Source: Aporrectodea caliginosa
Lineage: Eukaryota > Annelida > Clitellata > Crassiclitellata > Lumbricidae
Reading direction: 5' to 3'
NCBI GenBank assembly: GCA_020284085.1
Contig: JACEVL010000005.1
Span: 1,719,215 to 1,783,214 of the forward strand
Length of the DNA stretch: 64,000 nucleotides
A program made the translations under genes and the position numbers. Shown one piece after another: positions 42,169 to 53,392 of the stretch. The notes under the pieces were generated by a model that had not been told where the DNA came from, ran no database searches, and saw nothing but the letters and a program-made list of their open reading frames with translations. The number at the start of each line of letters is the position of its first letter. The stretch's first letter is position 1.

Positions 42169-42720
42169 ATGAAGCTGCCAGAATTGAAAGAATTAATGAA
42201 ACAACACAATATTCGCGGACATTCTTATCTCAACAAACCGCAAATGATTTCGCGGCTAGTCGAGAAAGGCGTGCTTACTCTGGAGGTTGTGGAAAATTGG
42301 AAACAACCGCCGAAAATGACGAGTAAGGATGAAAAATACGATAGGTTGAAACGAATAAGAACACACCCTAGACGCGTAGAAATCTTAGATCGGGAAACGG
42401 GTCTGGTCGATTCGTACTCATCGATGTATAAGGCTGCGAAAGCGCTTAACCAAAACGCGGGTGTAATAACGATGTTTAACGGAAAAGTATATAAAAAAAG
42501 ATACGAAATTAAAGTGTTAGAGAGTGAGGAGAAAGATCTAATAATTTCGAGGAGAGTGAAGAAGAAAGTATGAGTGAGGAGGAAAGTGCCACCAGTGAAG
42601 AGAGTAGTAGTGAGTGAGTACAGAGTGAGAGAGAGTAGTACGAGTGAAGAGAGTAGTAGCAGTGAAGAGAGTACCACTAGGTATGAGTGCGTAACCAGAG
42701 AGAGAGCAGAGGCGGAGTAG
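42169..42720 (+). pseudogene. SAP/NUMOD1-like protein with acidic tail (copy C)
   Basis: Here the junction that is broken in A (after VYKK) is open: the frame passes from NUMOD-like sequence into VLESEEKDL. A later one-base difference near 42545 then ends the frame at 42573 before most of the Ser/Glu tail (GAGTGAAGA-type repeats to 42720). Same position relative to the capsid gene and convergence hairpin as in A. Confidence 0.6.
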
Positions 42721-42748
42721 CAGTGAAGAGAGTACCGGTTAGTTATAA

Positions 42749-42785
42749 GAATTTAAATAGATCTGGATAATTTCTATTTAAATTC
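42749..42785. terminator. Perfect hairpin between convergent gene blocks (copy C)
   Basis: 13-bp arms GAATTTAAATAGA / TCTATTTAAATTC as in A, with an 11-nt loop of different orientation and content. It sits between the SAP/NUMOD gene and the fibre gene. Confidence 0.6.
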
Positions 42786-42791
42786 AGCGAT

Positions 42792-43902
42792 TTATGTATC
42801 GTAAATGTATAATTGCATGACCTGAATTCCATTGTTAAGCCAATCATCCTCTACTATCGTAAGTCTGTAATACTGATAAGCGGTCGTCGTTGAAATATTA
42901 AAAAATGTCGGAGCCAGTCCTGAAGTATCGCAGCAACGTTCGCTAATAATGCCGTAAACGTTATTCCATCGTTACTCGCGGTGAGACTAAGCCCCAGCAT
43001 TAGCCATTCTAACTTTCAACGCGACTCTCCAAATTATAACCGGTTCGGGACATTTTATCTGTAACCAAGAGGTTACACCATCACCTGAAAACCAAGAATC
43101 ACCCGATGTGAGATTGTTAAAAGCTCTGTACGCCTCATGCCCCTCGCTATTCGAACTGGCACTAGCGACGAAACCGGTCATACTATCGTTGGCTTCTAAA
43201 TTAGGAATGTATCCGACGCGGCACTTTTTCCAAGACTTATCGACGTAATTCTTCGTAGCCGCGTCTTGAGCTTCGGCGGGATCGTGTAAATTAACGATAT
43301 ATTTTTCATTCATCACGATATTTTGATACAGTTCGATTCTACGATCGGTAGACGATTTACCGAATCTTATAATATCGTTCTCCCCGTGCTTGCATAAAAA
43401 TCCATCAGTCGTTTGCAACGTAATAGGAGCGTTCGCCTGACATTGCATTTTATTCGTCATACTACCCAACAACAAAACGAATTGTTTATTTCCTCTCACA
43501 TCCTTACACCCCATCGTGCGCGTACGATCAGCCGTTGACGTTTAACAATAGATTACCCGTCATAGTATCTCCAGTCTTTGATACCTTCGTCGCGTCTCGT
43601 TCATCGACGTATTTTTTGTTAGCTAAATGGTTGTCGGCGGTTGGCGCGGCGTTATTAGTGATTTTATCAGCGATTAGAGCAGTAGCCTGACTAAAGCTAA
43701 TGGCTTCATCGCCGTTGCCCGCTGAGGGATAATCAATCGGTAAACCTACGAGAAGATGACCACCCATATCTATATCTCCGGTAATGTCGTTGCTTCCATC
43801 TAGCCTTAGAAAAGTATTATTTATCTGAGTTAGCGTAACGCCTCCGGCTATAACTCGTTGCATAGAACCAGAGTCTGTATGACCAAATTTATCAACAGGC
43901 AT
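42792..43902 (-). pseudogene. Fibre-like protein 2 with discoidin-like head (copy C)
   Basis: The start is the ATG at 43902 giving MPVDKFGHTDSGSMQRVIAG; an upstream in-frame ATG at 44022 is less likely. It breaks near 43530 (duplication/shift at VNG/TADRTRTMG) and again near 42985 in the head. The head retains SWFSGDGVTSWLQIKCPEP, IIWRVALKVRM and YYRLTIVEDD-like sequence. The Trp codon that is destroyed in copy A is intact here. Confidence 0.65.
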
Positions 43903-44059
43903 GTTGTTTTTTATAAATACGATATTATTTCTTAGTATAAATCGTACGCTATTCTTGAAAAACCCTGTGCGATGAGTCTTCTCCGTAATTACATTATTTA
44001 GAAACATATCGTTTGTATACACGCGATATGTTTCTATATTCCACGATATATTTAGTATA

Positions 44060-45871
44060 GAAACTCAACCTGCAATCCATTCCACCAGCAGGGGGCCAAG
44101 CCCTGAACATTCATTGATAGTAAATTAAGGGGTATCAGAGCTGATTTGTATACCGAGCCGAGGAATGCGACTAAAGAATCGAATGGGGCATGGTAATATA
44201 GCCTAGCACTTATATCAGGATCTACATAGGCATCACTGCTTGGATGTACTACAAAATATCAGGAAACCGTAACAACAACGTTTTGATCATTCCCATAATA
44301 TATAAGTGCAAACACGTAGGTATATCGAGGAATTTTTAACTCTGTTTAGTTCGACAAATCACGAGTAATACTCACGAATCCGCCTAATCGATATATACCC
44401 GTACGAGGAATAGTTATTAGCTTTGACGAAAGCTAGGTATACGCAGAATCTATTTACATGATTTATAACTAGTAGTTAAAGATTCGGTCTTGTGTAATAT
44501 TAGCAGTTTCTTGAAACTATATTCCTATTTATTATTGAACGATTTTATAAAAGTTCTCAAGATAGACACAAGTTAAAGGGTTTTGTGGGTTGTGATTCCT
44601 GCCACAATAAATTAATGCTTGATTTGGTAAATCTTTGTATTCGATTGTTATCCTAATTTAATACCTTATAACTAAATTTTTGCTTTAAATCCAAGCCTTG
44701 ACGATTTACTTTTATTTATGTGAATAGTGTACCACCGATCTATAAATGCTCTGCATATGAACCGATTATAAAATTGAAATATGATAATTAAATGATCATA
44801 TAGCCGTACTCTGCCATTAGTATCGGTCCACTTTTGTGAATAATGGCATGATTTAGTTATTCCATCGTTACTCGCGGATTTGAGACTGTAATTGCTGCAT
44901 TAGCATTGCATCAGGTACTTCTAAACTGAATCTGCAAATTATTACGTTATTTCGGGACATTTTATCTGTATGCTCAAGTATTTGTTTACACATGGTTCCA
45001 AAATCCACTGAATCATTCGTACTGAGAGACTACATTATTTATTACAGATATGTTAATTTGCACGATATTATACCAGTTTTTTTGGAATATTTAGCGCGTA
45101 TTTTGTTAAATTACGAAACCTTACTAAAAGTTAAATTTTATTATTACCTTAAAAAGCAAAATTAGGAACGTATCCGACGAGGCACTTTTTCCAAGAATTA
45201 TCGACGTAGTTCTTCGTTGCCGAATCTTGAGCTTCGACGGGATCGTGTAAATAATCGATATATTTTTCGTTATTCGTGATATTTTGATAAAGTTCGGTTC
45301 TACGATCGGTAGAAGTATACACCGAATCTTATTAATATCCACTCCGATGCTTGCATAAAAATCCATCAGTCGTTTGTAGAGTAATAGGGTTTAGTGACGT
45401 TCATTGCATTTTATTCGTCATACTACCCAACAACAACTGGAATTGTTTTTTCCTCTCAAATCCTTACACCCCATCGTGCGAAAGCCATCGCCGTTGACGC
45501 TTATCCCAATAGATTGCCCTGTATATGTTATAGGTCCAGTCGTTCCTTCGAATCTGTATATAATTCCGCTCGTAGTATTTCTAACTAGATTAATGGTCGG
45601 AGGCGGTTCATTACCCGAATATTAGTAATTTTATCGTTCGAAGCAGAGCAGTAGTCTGACTATTTCTAATGGCTTCAAATGTTATCTTCGGACGGTGTAT
45701 ATCAGTTGATAAACCTTCGAGAAGATTACCACCCATATCTAAATTTCCGGTAAAGGCGTTAGTTCCATCTAGCCTTACAAAAGTATTATTTACTTGAGTT
45801 AACGTAACGCCTCCGGCTACAACTCGTTGCATAGAACCAGAGTCAGTATGACCAAATTTATCAACAGGCAT
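44060..45871 (-). pseudogene. Decayed mosaic fibre gene (fibre 1/fibre 2 alternation)
   Basis: Starts MPVDKFGHTDSGSMQRVVAG at 45871 and carries TGNLDMGGNLLEGL. It then alternates pieces like fibre 1 (TYTP.EDN), fibre 2 (AI..SQTTALL), fibre 1 (NTTSGIIYRFEGT, near 45560) and fibre 2 (MGCKDLRGKKQ, near 45470; DAATKNYVD-like, near 45200). Unrelated AT-rich stretches (about 44460-44860 and 45000-45130) and a C1q-like C-terminal remnant (44065-44440) follow. No long frame survives. The mosaic is described under findings. Confidence 0.6.
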
Positions 45872-45929
45872 GTTTTTTTAAATATACGATATTATTTATT
45901 AATATAAATCGTTTATAACTTCTTGAAAT

Positions 45930-46334
45930 TTACGACCATCGTTGCATTGTTTTCTTCAGCACGTACAAACATAAATGACCACAAAAGACTTCGTTATCCG
46001 GTTGTATTCGTTCGCTGTTGTAGTACACAGGATCGCCTAAATATTTTAACAGTTCGGTAGGTGGAGGTAGACCGTAGCTGTCAAAATAAATTTTATCCTT
46101 AGCGTTCTTAATCCAACACGTCCAATGGGTCCCTCTACCATTAGAATCGTCTAGATTAAGGATACCGCACTCGTTCCGTCTAGGTTTTTTAGGCAGCTCG
46201 TCTCTTAGAAAAACTCCTCTAAAATTATTTATGTTTAGTTTCTTAGCCGCTTCGATTAATTCGAAATTAGTTAACGGTTTATTCGGAAGAACTACACCTT
46301 CGACGTCGATGTTTTTTACAGTTGTAGAACTCAT
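45930..46334 (-). CDS. PRO: Adenain-like cysteine protease (copy C)
   Basis: 134 residues from the ATG at 46334. The longer in-frame start at 46346 lies within the preceding gene's end and is not preferred. Catalytic His in THWTCW, acidic residue in IYFDSYG, Cys in FCGHLCLYVL. Intact, ~93% alike to the copy at 10201-10605 by eye. TATAAA before the ATG also carries the HNH gene's stop codon. Confidence 0.88.
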   Translation of the reverse strand: MSSTTVKNIDVEGVVLPNKPLTNFELIEAAKKLNINNFRGVFLRDELPKKPRRNECGILNLDDSNGRGTHWTCWIKNAKDKIYFDSYGLPPPTELLKYLGDPVYYNSERIQPDNEVFCGHLCLYVLKKTMQRWS

Positions 46335-46335
46335 T

Positions 46336-47030
46336 TTATATTTCATCTAAATGTTTTATAAAGTAATCCGCTTTTACTTCCTGCATAACGTATAGCCAGC
46401 GATCTATTTTGTTTGATTTTTGGATATTTTTAACCGGTGACAAAGGACGGATATTCATCCAATTCATAGCTTTATGAAGTTCTTCCTCATCTAGCAAATT
46501 GAACGATGATATCGGTAGAACGTGATCGTGGTGCCAAATTGAGCCATAGTTTTCCATATTCATACCTTCTTCGAACTGAAATTCGATCCATTTGGTAAAT
46601 ATTTCAAAGTCAACGCCTATAAGTTGTCGCGTAGTTTGCGATTTCGATTTACCTCTTAATGCATTGCCAAGCCTACTCCTCATATTTGTAAGTAGTTTAA
46701 ACTCTGGGTCGTATAGCTTTCGAGCTTTAGAATACGCGTTATTATGTTTATATTTACAATTCTTGCATTCACTATCAAACCCGTCTTTACAACATCTATT
46801 TTTTACATATTCTAAAATATTCTTTTCTTTTTTACAACAGCTGCAAACTTTTTTATCTTTTATTTCCCTCGTCTCTCAAGTCTCGAATATTTTTGCCTAA
46901 GTTCCTTCGCTTTGATATTTTGGCACGTTTTACAACTAGAATGATACCCGCTCTTATTACTTTTATCTTTATGAAATTCAGTTAAGCTTTTTTCCATTTT
47001 GCATTTAGAACACACTTTTGAGACTTCCAT
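46336..47030 (-). pseudogene. Zinc-ribbon HNH endonuclease-like protein (copy C)
   Basis: N-terminus like 9839-10147 (CSKCKMEKSLTEFHKD, paired CxxC units). It then has ARKLYDPEFKLLTNMRSRLG and an HNH-type core IWHHDHVLPISSFNL ... NWMNIRPLSPVKNIQK (46340-46540). A one-base difference near 46875 (GAGAGACGAGGG) breaks the frame between the two zinc units. The stop at 46336 overlaps the protease promoter. A self-encoded nuclease for recombination, resolution or homing is possible. Confidence 0.7.
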
Positions 47031-47045
47031 TTTATATTATTATAT

Positions 47046-50000
47046 TTATTCTTTAAGTAGTTTCAATGAATAATGGCCGTACGCTAAAGTATGAACACCA
47101 TCCTGCTGAATCACTCGTTTGTCATCGTCGGCTGATAGAGCGATCTTATTAATCTCTTCGGTGTAGATTTCATGGTGATGCGATCGTATAACATTCATCG
47201 TTCTCGACTGTTCTCGTTTGGTGAACAAACAGTCTTTATAGTCTTCGTGCGTTATTGATTTCTTAACTACAGACTTCTTTACGCCCTTTGCATTTCTTAT
47301 GATCCACTCCAGCCATCTTGTACGAATATAGTTTCGACCTTAATCCTACAAATTCTTCGATCTGTTTACCAGCCGCTTCATCTTTAAACATACCTATGAC
47401 TTTTTTATTCACTCCAGTTTCTATACCAGATGGATGGTCTTTCGGGTAATCGCTCGTATCGAACCGGCTTCTAATGTCAGGAGCTATATCAGCATAGAAA
47501 TCATCGGTCTTAATTTCATAAGCTAGCGAATCCGTATCCGTAAATAACAGTTTAGCTCTATCTCCGTACTTCTTCTTAATGTAATTATAGTGAAAATCAT
47601 ACATTAGCGTTTTACTCAAGTCTAAGATACACATGCCTAAGTATATAGGCTTGTTATAATACAGCTTCGTTCGTTTCATATGAATCGCGATTAGATTTTC
47701 GTCAAAAATTGTTCGAGTGTCGTAGCTCGTTTTCGCCGCTAGTTTTATAGCTTGCTTTTCGCTGGAGACTAGTTTAATATCTACGTGATTCTCTATATTT
47801 TCACAAGTTTTCCCAAACACACTATTGTTCATTAGTTTGAAAAAGTCTTTCTCGAAATCGTTAGTTGCTCTAGTCCTCAAGCTGGTATTTAGATCGATAT
47901 ATTTTTTCAACCAGGCACTTTCTTCGAACTTAATTCCGCGATGAATTTTGGTTATCTTCAAGCCTAGGCTTTCGTACAGCTTTAAATTTTCGTAATGAAC
48001 TATATACTTTACTTTATCGTTCAGGTTTGGAATAAGTTTAGGCACGGTTGAAGATTCGGGTGTGATGTTCTCTGGAGCGAGCGGGTAATCGTTATGAAGA
48101 TCGTGCAAATCTCTCGGATATTCCAAGTCCACTTCTAAAATACTAGGCGTCGTTCTCCAATCGTTTAGCTCATCATTACTCATCCACTCGAACCCGTGAG
48201 TTGGTAGATTTTTTGACATAGCCCATCCGTAAAGATTATTAGCGTCAAGGTACGCTATAAACGATGAAGGCTTGCTTGCGTCAAACGAGGGCATGTACTT
48301 ATTATTAGCCTGCCCATAACGATGCGAAATTGTGCTAACACCGCCTCTTATCCCGTGTTTAACCATTAGTATCATATCGTAATCGCTTAATAATTCCAAC
48401 CCTACACCGGTCAACTTTAATGCGGCGTCCCATGCAAGACCCGGAGAAGTATAATACCAAGCGGGGTCGAGACCGTAGTTCTCGCAGCACACGTCTCTAA
48501 AATTCTCAAAGACATCGGCGAGCAGGAGAACGTCTGATAGATTATATAAATCGTGGTATTCTCGAAACGTTTTACATCCGAATTCATTCCATACCGTCCG
48601 TGCGTGGTTATAGTCTTCGTCGCTAATGTCCGAGTCGTAAAGTCTCGAATAGAATGCAGACTTCGGCGGTAGTTCCGTTTCGTTCAGTCGATCGATGGTA
48701 TCGACATAATCGTAGGGGTAGGCGCCTTTTCTTAGTAAGAGATCGAGCTGATTACCGGAATAGTGCTTGCCTATATTTTTACACTGATCTTTGCTTAGGT
48801 TCTTCGATAATGCATCGAGACTGGAGGGCATGAATCTAAAACTATCTATGAAACGTAATTCGCGTTTAACCTCTACTTCCTTGTTTTCTTTATTCACAAA
48901 CTTATCGACCACAACTTCTCTGCTAAATGAAATGTACTTTTCTTCGTTACAAGGTATGCAATTAATCCTTTCGTTATCAGCGCCTCGTAGTTTCTTTACG
49001 AATAAATGAGCATCGTAACAAGATAAATTATGTAACACTGGGAAAAACTTGGGGACCTTATAGCTTAAATTACAACTGTTATGGGCCGCCCCTCTGAATT
49101 TACCTGTAAGATGGCAGTGGTCTCGAACTCGATCAGCGCCTAATTCGCCTTCGCAAATGTGGCAAACGGTAGCCGAATCGTATAGCTCCTTGTCTTTCTT
49201 CCCGAATATCATTCGTTTTGGAAATTTAAATCGTTTGTAAATATCTTTTATATTCTCTATAAGAGTGTCTATAAATATTTGCGCTACATCATCGTCTTCG
49301 TTCTCCGCTGTAAACATTACGGGAGCTTGCGAATATAGGTCATCGTCGAAACATTTTATAAAATAACAGAATGAACTCGGAACGTGTTTTTGGTATTTGT
49401 TAGTATAGGATGTGTTAGGATTTGGTTGACAAGTGTCTATAGGTTTAATGAAGCTTTCGAAATCGGCGTACACTACGAAGGGGACTCTCATCTTTCTATA
49501 ATAATTTTTAAAACTCAACATAGTTCCCGGTTCTGGAAGTTCTATCTTTTGCGCCTCGTGTTGGGAACAGTACTCGGTATGCTTAGTAAGCGCTTCTATT
49601 CGTTGATAACCGGTTAAACATCGTCTACAATAGTGCATTGAATTTTTAGATTTCTCTGTGTGTTTCTTCATCAATCTGTTAAAATTCTTTATCCAACAAT
49701 AATGCTTCTTTTCTCCGTCGGAAATAAGCAATAGATCTACACGGGTATCGCTTTCATGCTTCGATAAATATAGTGGGAATAGGTTAACATCTGTCTCGTA
49801 ACCGAAGACATTAATACTAATATTATTATTTCTCTCAAACTTACTTATCACATTAGCATCCGCCGCTACTGGAAATTCGATGCCGGACCAATCGAGTTCC
49901 TCAGACTGCTTGATTAATTCTTTCGTAATTCTTTCTGAATCTCTCGCAACAGGGTTTAAGGCTCTCGTGACGCACCACTTGAAACATTCTTCGTCTTCGT

Positions 50001-50869
50001 TCTTCATATTAATAATTCCCTTTTTACTCGCTAAACATTGTCGGTAGTGGAATGTAAGAACTTCCTTTCAACGGTTTATAAACAACCGTATCGATATCCA
50101 ACTTCACAACGGATTTAAACCTCCAATTACTACCTCGCATCTGATAACTCGCCATGCTCTCCTTAATTTTATCCACTGCGCCGCTATATATTTCACCCAC
50201 GTCGGTTGCGTCTAAAATGATCTCAGTCTTCGATTTAAAATTAGGTTCAGCCTCGACTACTTCCCCAGATTTCATATCTACTTTCTCCATTACACATATA
50301 AGATTGAATTGAACTTTTACCCCTCGATTTTTCGTTAGCAGACTGACTACCCGCGGCCTTACAGCATCGAGGAAAGATGTGACGTCGATTCCCTCAGTTC
50401 CTTCGATCGTGTATCGCTTAGTAAATCCCTTAATAGCATTCGCGGTCTCTAGGATTTCGAACTTCTTTTTATTGATTTTACTAAAAATACTCGAAACCTT
50501 TGACTTCAACGAGTCTAATTTTTCATTCACGGGTTTCTTTTCTCGAGGAGCTACGTAATTAACCAACCAATCCGCAAAAGTGTTAAGTTTCGACCTTACC
50601 TTATTCTTCGCTTCAGTCAAAACATTATTAAAACGAGATTTCCATGTATTAGATGGAGGTGTATACTTACCTGGAACAAGCGTTGGAACTTTGATGTCTG
50701 GAACTGGAGCGTCTAGAGGGTTGCTTTCATGTCCAGTCTTAACGCTTTGCAAAAGTCTCGATGATACGAATGTCATGAGATCCGCTTTTCGCAGTCTCGA
50801 ATAACTAACCAAGCCATTCTCTTTAGCAATATTTCGTAATTGTTTTACTGTTTTCGTTTTGTATTCCAT
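47046..50869 (-). pseudogene. POLB: Protein-primed DNA polymerase B, copy C, frameshifted but uninterrupted
   Basis: The start MEYKTKTVKQLRNIAKENGL (ATG at 50869) gives the SAP-like N-terminus. A break near 50015 (LPTMFSE) is followed by a 914-codon frame to 47263, another break near 47260, and the last piece ends YGHYSLKLLKE at 47046. All motifs are present: YADFES, CHICEGELGADRVRDHC ... NSCN, YDAHLF, YNLSDVLLLADVF, LDANNLYGWAM, KLMNNSVFGKT, FTDTDS. It shows the continuous sequence across the copia site (SPGLAWDAALKLTGVGLELL), confirming that A and B were interrupted. Confidence 0.92.
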
Positions 50870-50970
50870 TTTATATACAGAAGATTTTTCTTTATACCTT
50901 AGAGTAGTCTTTGCTTTGCCTGAGCTTACCTTTGGAATATATTTTAACTCAGTGTATATCAATGTTTCAG

Positions 50971-51022
50971 AAAGGACGGCTGTTAGAAGCAATTAACTTC
51001 GCCAAGAAGGCTCTCGAAATAG
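50971..51022 (+). CDS. Prolyl 4-hydroxylase alpha-like gene, exon a
   Basis: Acceptor ATGTTTCAG, 52-bp exon, donor GTAAGA. It encodes KGRLLEAINFAKKALEI plus one base. This matches the end of the TPR-like peptide-substrate domain of P4HA (G-x-L-x-x-A ... L-E-x-D-P). The trailing G joins the AT of the next exon to give Asp, restoring the expected D-P. Confidence 0.6.
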
Positions 51023-51169
51023 GTAAGAAACTTTAATCTACACCAAGAAGTCAACCCATTCAGGCGATTTGCACTTCAACTGATTCACTTTAAACATTTG
51101 CCGTTAGAATGTAAAGCCCTAAAACCGTGCCTTGTATGTTTTATCCATGTTATACTTTCTTCTGAACAG

Positions 51170-51291
51170 ATCCATCGAAAGTCCATTACCTGTCCAATAT
51201 CTTGCCAAACGAAGGTTCACAGATGAAGCAGTCCGACTGGCTAATCACGTACGAAGAACAGCAGAGTCTGTGCAGACAGTATCTTGTCGAG
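51170..51291 (+). CDS. Prolyl 4-hydroxylase alpha-like gene, exon b
   Basis: Acceptor TTTCTTCTGAACAG, donor GAG|GTAGCG. After the split Asp codon it encodes PSKVHYLSNILPNEGSQMK and ITYEEQQSLCRQYLVE. P4HA proteins have a Y-E-x-L-C-R segment here. Ends in phase 0, matching exon c. Three consecutive phase matches make chance unlikely. Confidence 0.65.
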
Positions 51292-51399
51292 GTAGCGTAC
51301 TCATTTTAGAACGTAACTCGTTCAAGGTACTGTTCCTATTTTATTCTATTCTGTTTCGTCGTACCTCTTTTCTATTCTCTATTGTACTCTAAGAACAGG

Positions 51400-51745
51400 T
51401 GAAAGAATTTTGGTATACCAACATGTATATGGTGTATGAGCACGACAGATGCCAAATGCCATGGAGAAATTAAAAGAATGATGGCATGATAAGGAAGGAG
51501 GCACACTTACAAACCTGAGAGAACTACTGAGAGGAAACATTAACAGGGCTTTGAAGAAACGGATAATACAAATACTGATATGGAGTGTGGTACTGTGAGG
51601 ATCAGAAACATGGACTGTGTCTATGAGAAGAGGATTTAAGGAGACTGGAGGCTTCCGAAATGTGGTCCTGGAGAAGAATGGAGAAAATCAGCTGGACGGA
51701 ACATAAAACAAATGAAGAACTGATGGGAAGGATTAGAGGAGAAAT
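51400..51745 (+). pseudogene. LINE ORF2 C-terminal remnant
   Basis: Plus strand shows KKRIIQILIWSVV, GSETWTVSMRR and WRRMEKISWTEHKTNEELMG in shifting frames, the typical C-terminal tail of LINE reverse transcriptases. It lies in the intron between P4HA exons b and c. Confidence 0.7.
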
Positions 51746-51754
51746 AGTCCTGAT

Positions 51755-52262
51755 CAGGGGATGGGCAGTAATTTAAAATTGATGTAATTGAAATCAGCAA
51801 TTTGAATTACAAGTGTAATTGGTAATTTGTAATTTGTTGCTCTAGATCAATGTAATTTGTAATTTGTAATTGAATTACATTTTTCACACGTAATTTGTAA
51901 TTTCAAATTACATCTGTAAAATCAAATTACTTTGAAAAGAAAACTAGAACCAGAGACTCCACAACCAGAGCAGTTTTGAAAGCATCTTTTCGGTTCTTAT
52001 CTTGATCAGTCATCACTATAGTATCCCTCTGGAATGAATAGTTGATAGTAAACACTGAACTCTTGCTGAAATGCTTTCACAAAATTGGAGCCATTGTCAG
52101 CAAATGGTAGCAACAATTTTGTCATGTGTCAGACCGAACTCATTATGTATTACAGTTGCGCTACTCCATCACGCATGTATGCTCCAACAAAACATCTGCT
52201 TGCTACTTAAGGCAATTGAGATCGCTCAAATGTATTATGTAGATGCATCGATCCAGTGAGAA
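51755..52262 (-). mobile_element. hAT-like transposon remnant
   Basis: Begins GATGGGCAGTAATTTAAAATT with dense GTAATTTGTAATT subterminal repeats (51765-51930). The minus strand further on reads DNGSNFVKAFQQEFSV, a peptide typical of hAT transposases. Confidence 0.5.
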
Positions 52263-52545
52263 GTTAACTCCCCATGTAACTTCTATGTTTTGTAGACCGC
52301 ACACATAGACATATTAACAATCAGCATTACGGCCTGTCAGTATCTAGAAGGTTGATGGTTACGTATGAAAACAATTGCATACCACATTTTGGTGTGCAAA
52401 AACTTAAGGATACAAGTAACATTAAGGATGATTAAACCTATGCAGTTTACCTTTATGTCCCATATACACCATATTGCAGTTTAATCAAATCCCAATCTCG
52501 TCCAGTCCAGTCCAATTGCTGATACATAATGGCATGTCGTTGTAG

Positions 52546-52716
52546 AATAATTCCCCTAGCGACGGGACTTTGTCGTGTTTCTACGAGAGAGGGCGCAGCA
52601 CTCCGATGCTCCGAACAAAGGTGGAAATGCTGCACCAGTCGCCAGATGTCGTTATGATCCACGATTTCATCACAGACGACGAAGCAGCCGAACTGCGTCG
52701 AATGGCCATGTCAAAG
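52546..52716 (+). CDS. P4HA-like: Prolyl 4-hydroxylase alpha-like gene, exon c (start of catalytic domain)
   Basis: Acceptor TGTCGTTGTAG, donor AAG|GTCAGC, 57 codons in phase 0. LSCFYERGRSTPMLRTKVEM then PDVVMIHDFITDDEAAELRR corresponds to the L-x-C-R-Y ... K-x-E ... P-x-(I/V)-x-x-(F/Y)-H-D-x-I-(S/T)-D-x-E region of P4HA. The Fe/2-oxoglutarate-binding exons that should follow (H-x-D...H) are not found before the opposite-strand Kazal exons. The gene may continue through a very long intron, or this may be a gene fragment. Confidence 0.75.
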
Positions 52717-52859
52717 GTCAGCGGCCATAAAAAACGATTGCCACTTACTATATATACATACCTACCGGTATATCTTTTCTTGGTAGATTTTGCTTGCTGT
52801 GCAACCAAATCTATCGTATACCAAGAAAAGATATATACACATAATATTATGTTTATCTA

Positions 52860-53392
52860 TATTATAAGTCTTAGTCTGTTTACGTTGTCCTTCCGTTTGT
52901 TTGTTTGTATGTTTGTTTGTATGTATGTCCGTCATCTAAAGGCTCCGAAACGGAACGCTTTAGCGATTTACAAAATTTTACAAAACATTATTACGCCACG
53001 TCTAGGTCATCGCGACTATTTTCAGCTCGCAATTTTATTTAAACACCGATATATGGACATTTTAAATTTCCAACTGCTTCGACGAGGCTATCTTATAATA
53101 ACATGGCCATTTGTCCACGTCACGCTGGCTCAATATGCAATCTTAAATTACGTCACGCGGGCTATCTTACGTCACGCGGTCTAACGGCAAAACTTCGTCT
53201 ATTATTTAGCAAATAATACGCCTATTATAATTTAGAAATAACCCGTGTAGTACGGGGAACAAATAATACGCCTATTTAAGGTAGAGATAACCCGTGTAGT
53301 ACGGGGAACAAATAATATTGCCTATAATTATAAGGTAGAGATAACCCGTGCAGTACACGGGCAAAGCAACTATGTTCACCTCTAAATATCGT
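52860..53392 (+). mobile_element. Dispersed repeat with tandem hairpins, Helitron-like candidate, copy 2
   Basis: Inverted relative to 25776-26310 and similar along its length (GGCTCCGAAACGGAACGCTT; TTATTACGCCACGTCT; GATAACCCGTGTAGTACGGG units at 53240-53360). It ends CGTGCAGTACACGGGCAAAG and shares the boundary AACGATATTTAGAGGTGAAC (reverse complement) with copy 1. Confidence 0.5.

Larger units (their letters stand above)
33200..50895 (-). mobile_element. Polinton/Maverick element C (most complete copy, inverted relative to A)
   Basis: About 17.7 kb. From the left: terminal 37-bp repeats, integrase (-), PLA2 protein (-), ATPase (duplicated, +), minor capsid, glycine-rich protein, beta-rich protein, hydrophobic protein, conserved protein, pX-like protein, major capsid and SAP/NUMOD protein (all +), then fibres, protease, HNH protein and PolB (-). 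The right edge is set near 50895, where similarity to the PolB leader of A and B ends; the ~280-bp leader with the hairpin is missing. Many genes have indels, so it is an old copy. It is flanked on the right by host prolyl-4-hydroxylase-like exons. Confidence 0.9.

Noticed and set aside
44460..45130. Candidate separate gene between the fibre remnants
   Set aside because: No frame or motif; AT-rich filler between recognisable fibre pieces.
52570..53184. 204-codon plus-strand frame taken as one gene
   Set aside because: Only the first ~49 codons belong to the P4HA-like exon; after the donor at 52717 the frame reads intron and the Helitron-like repeat.
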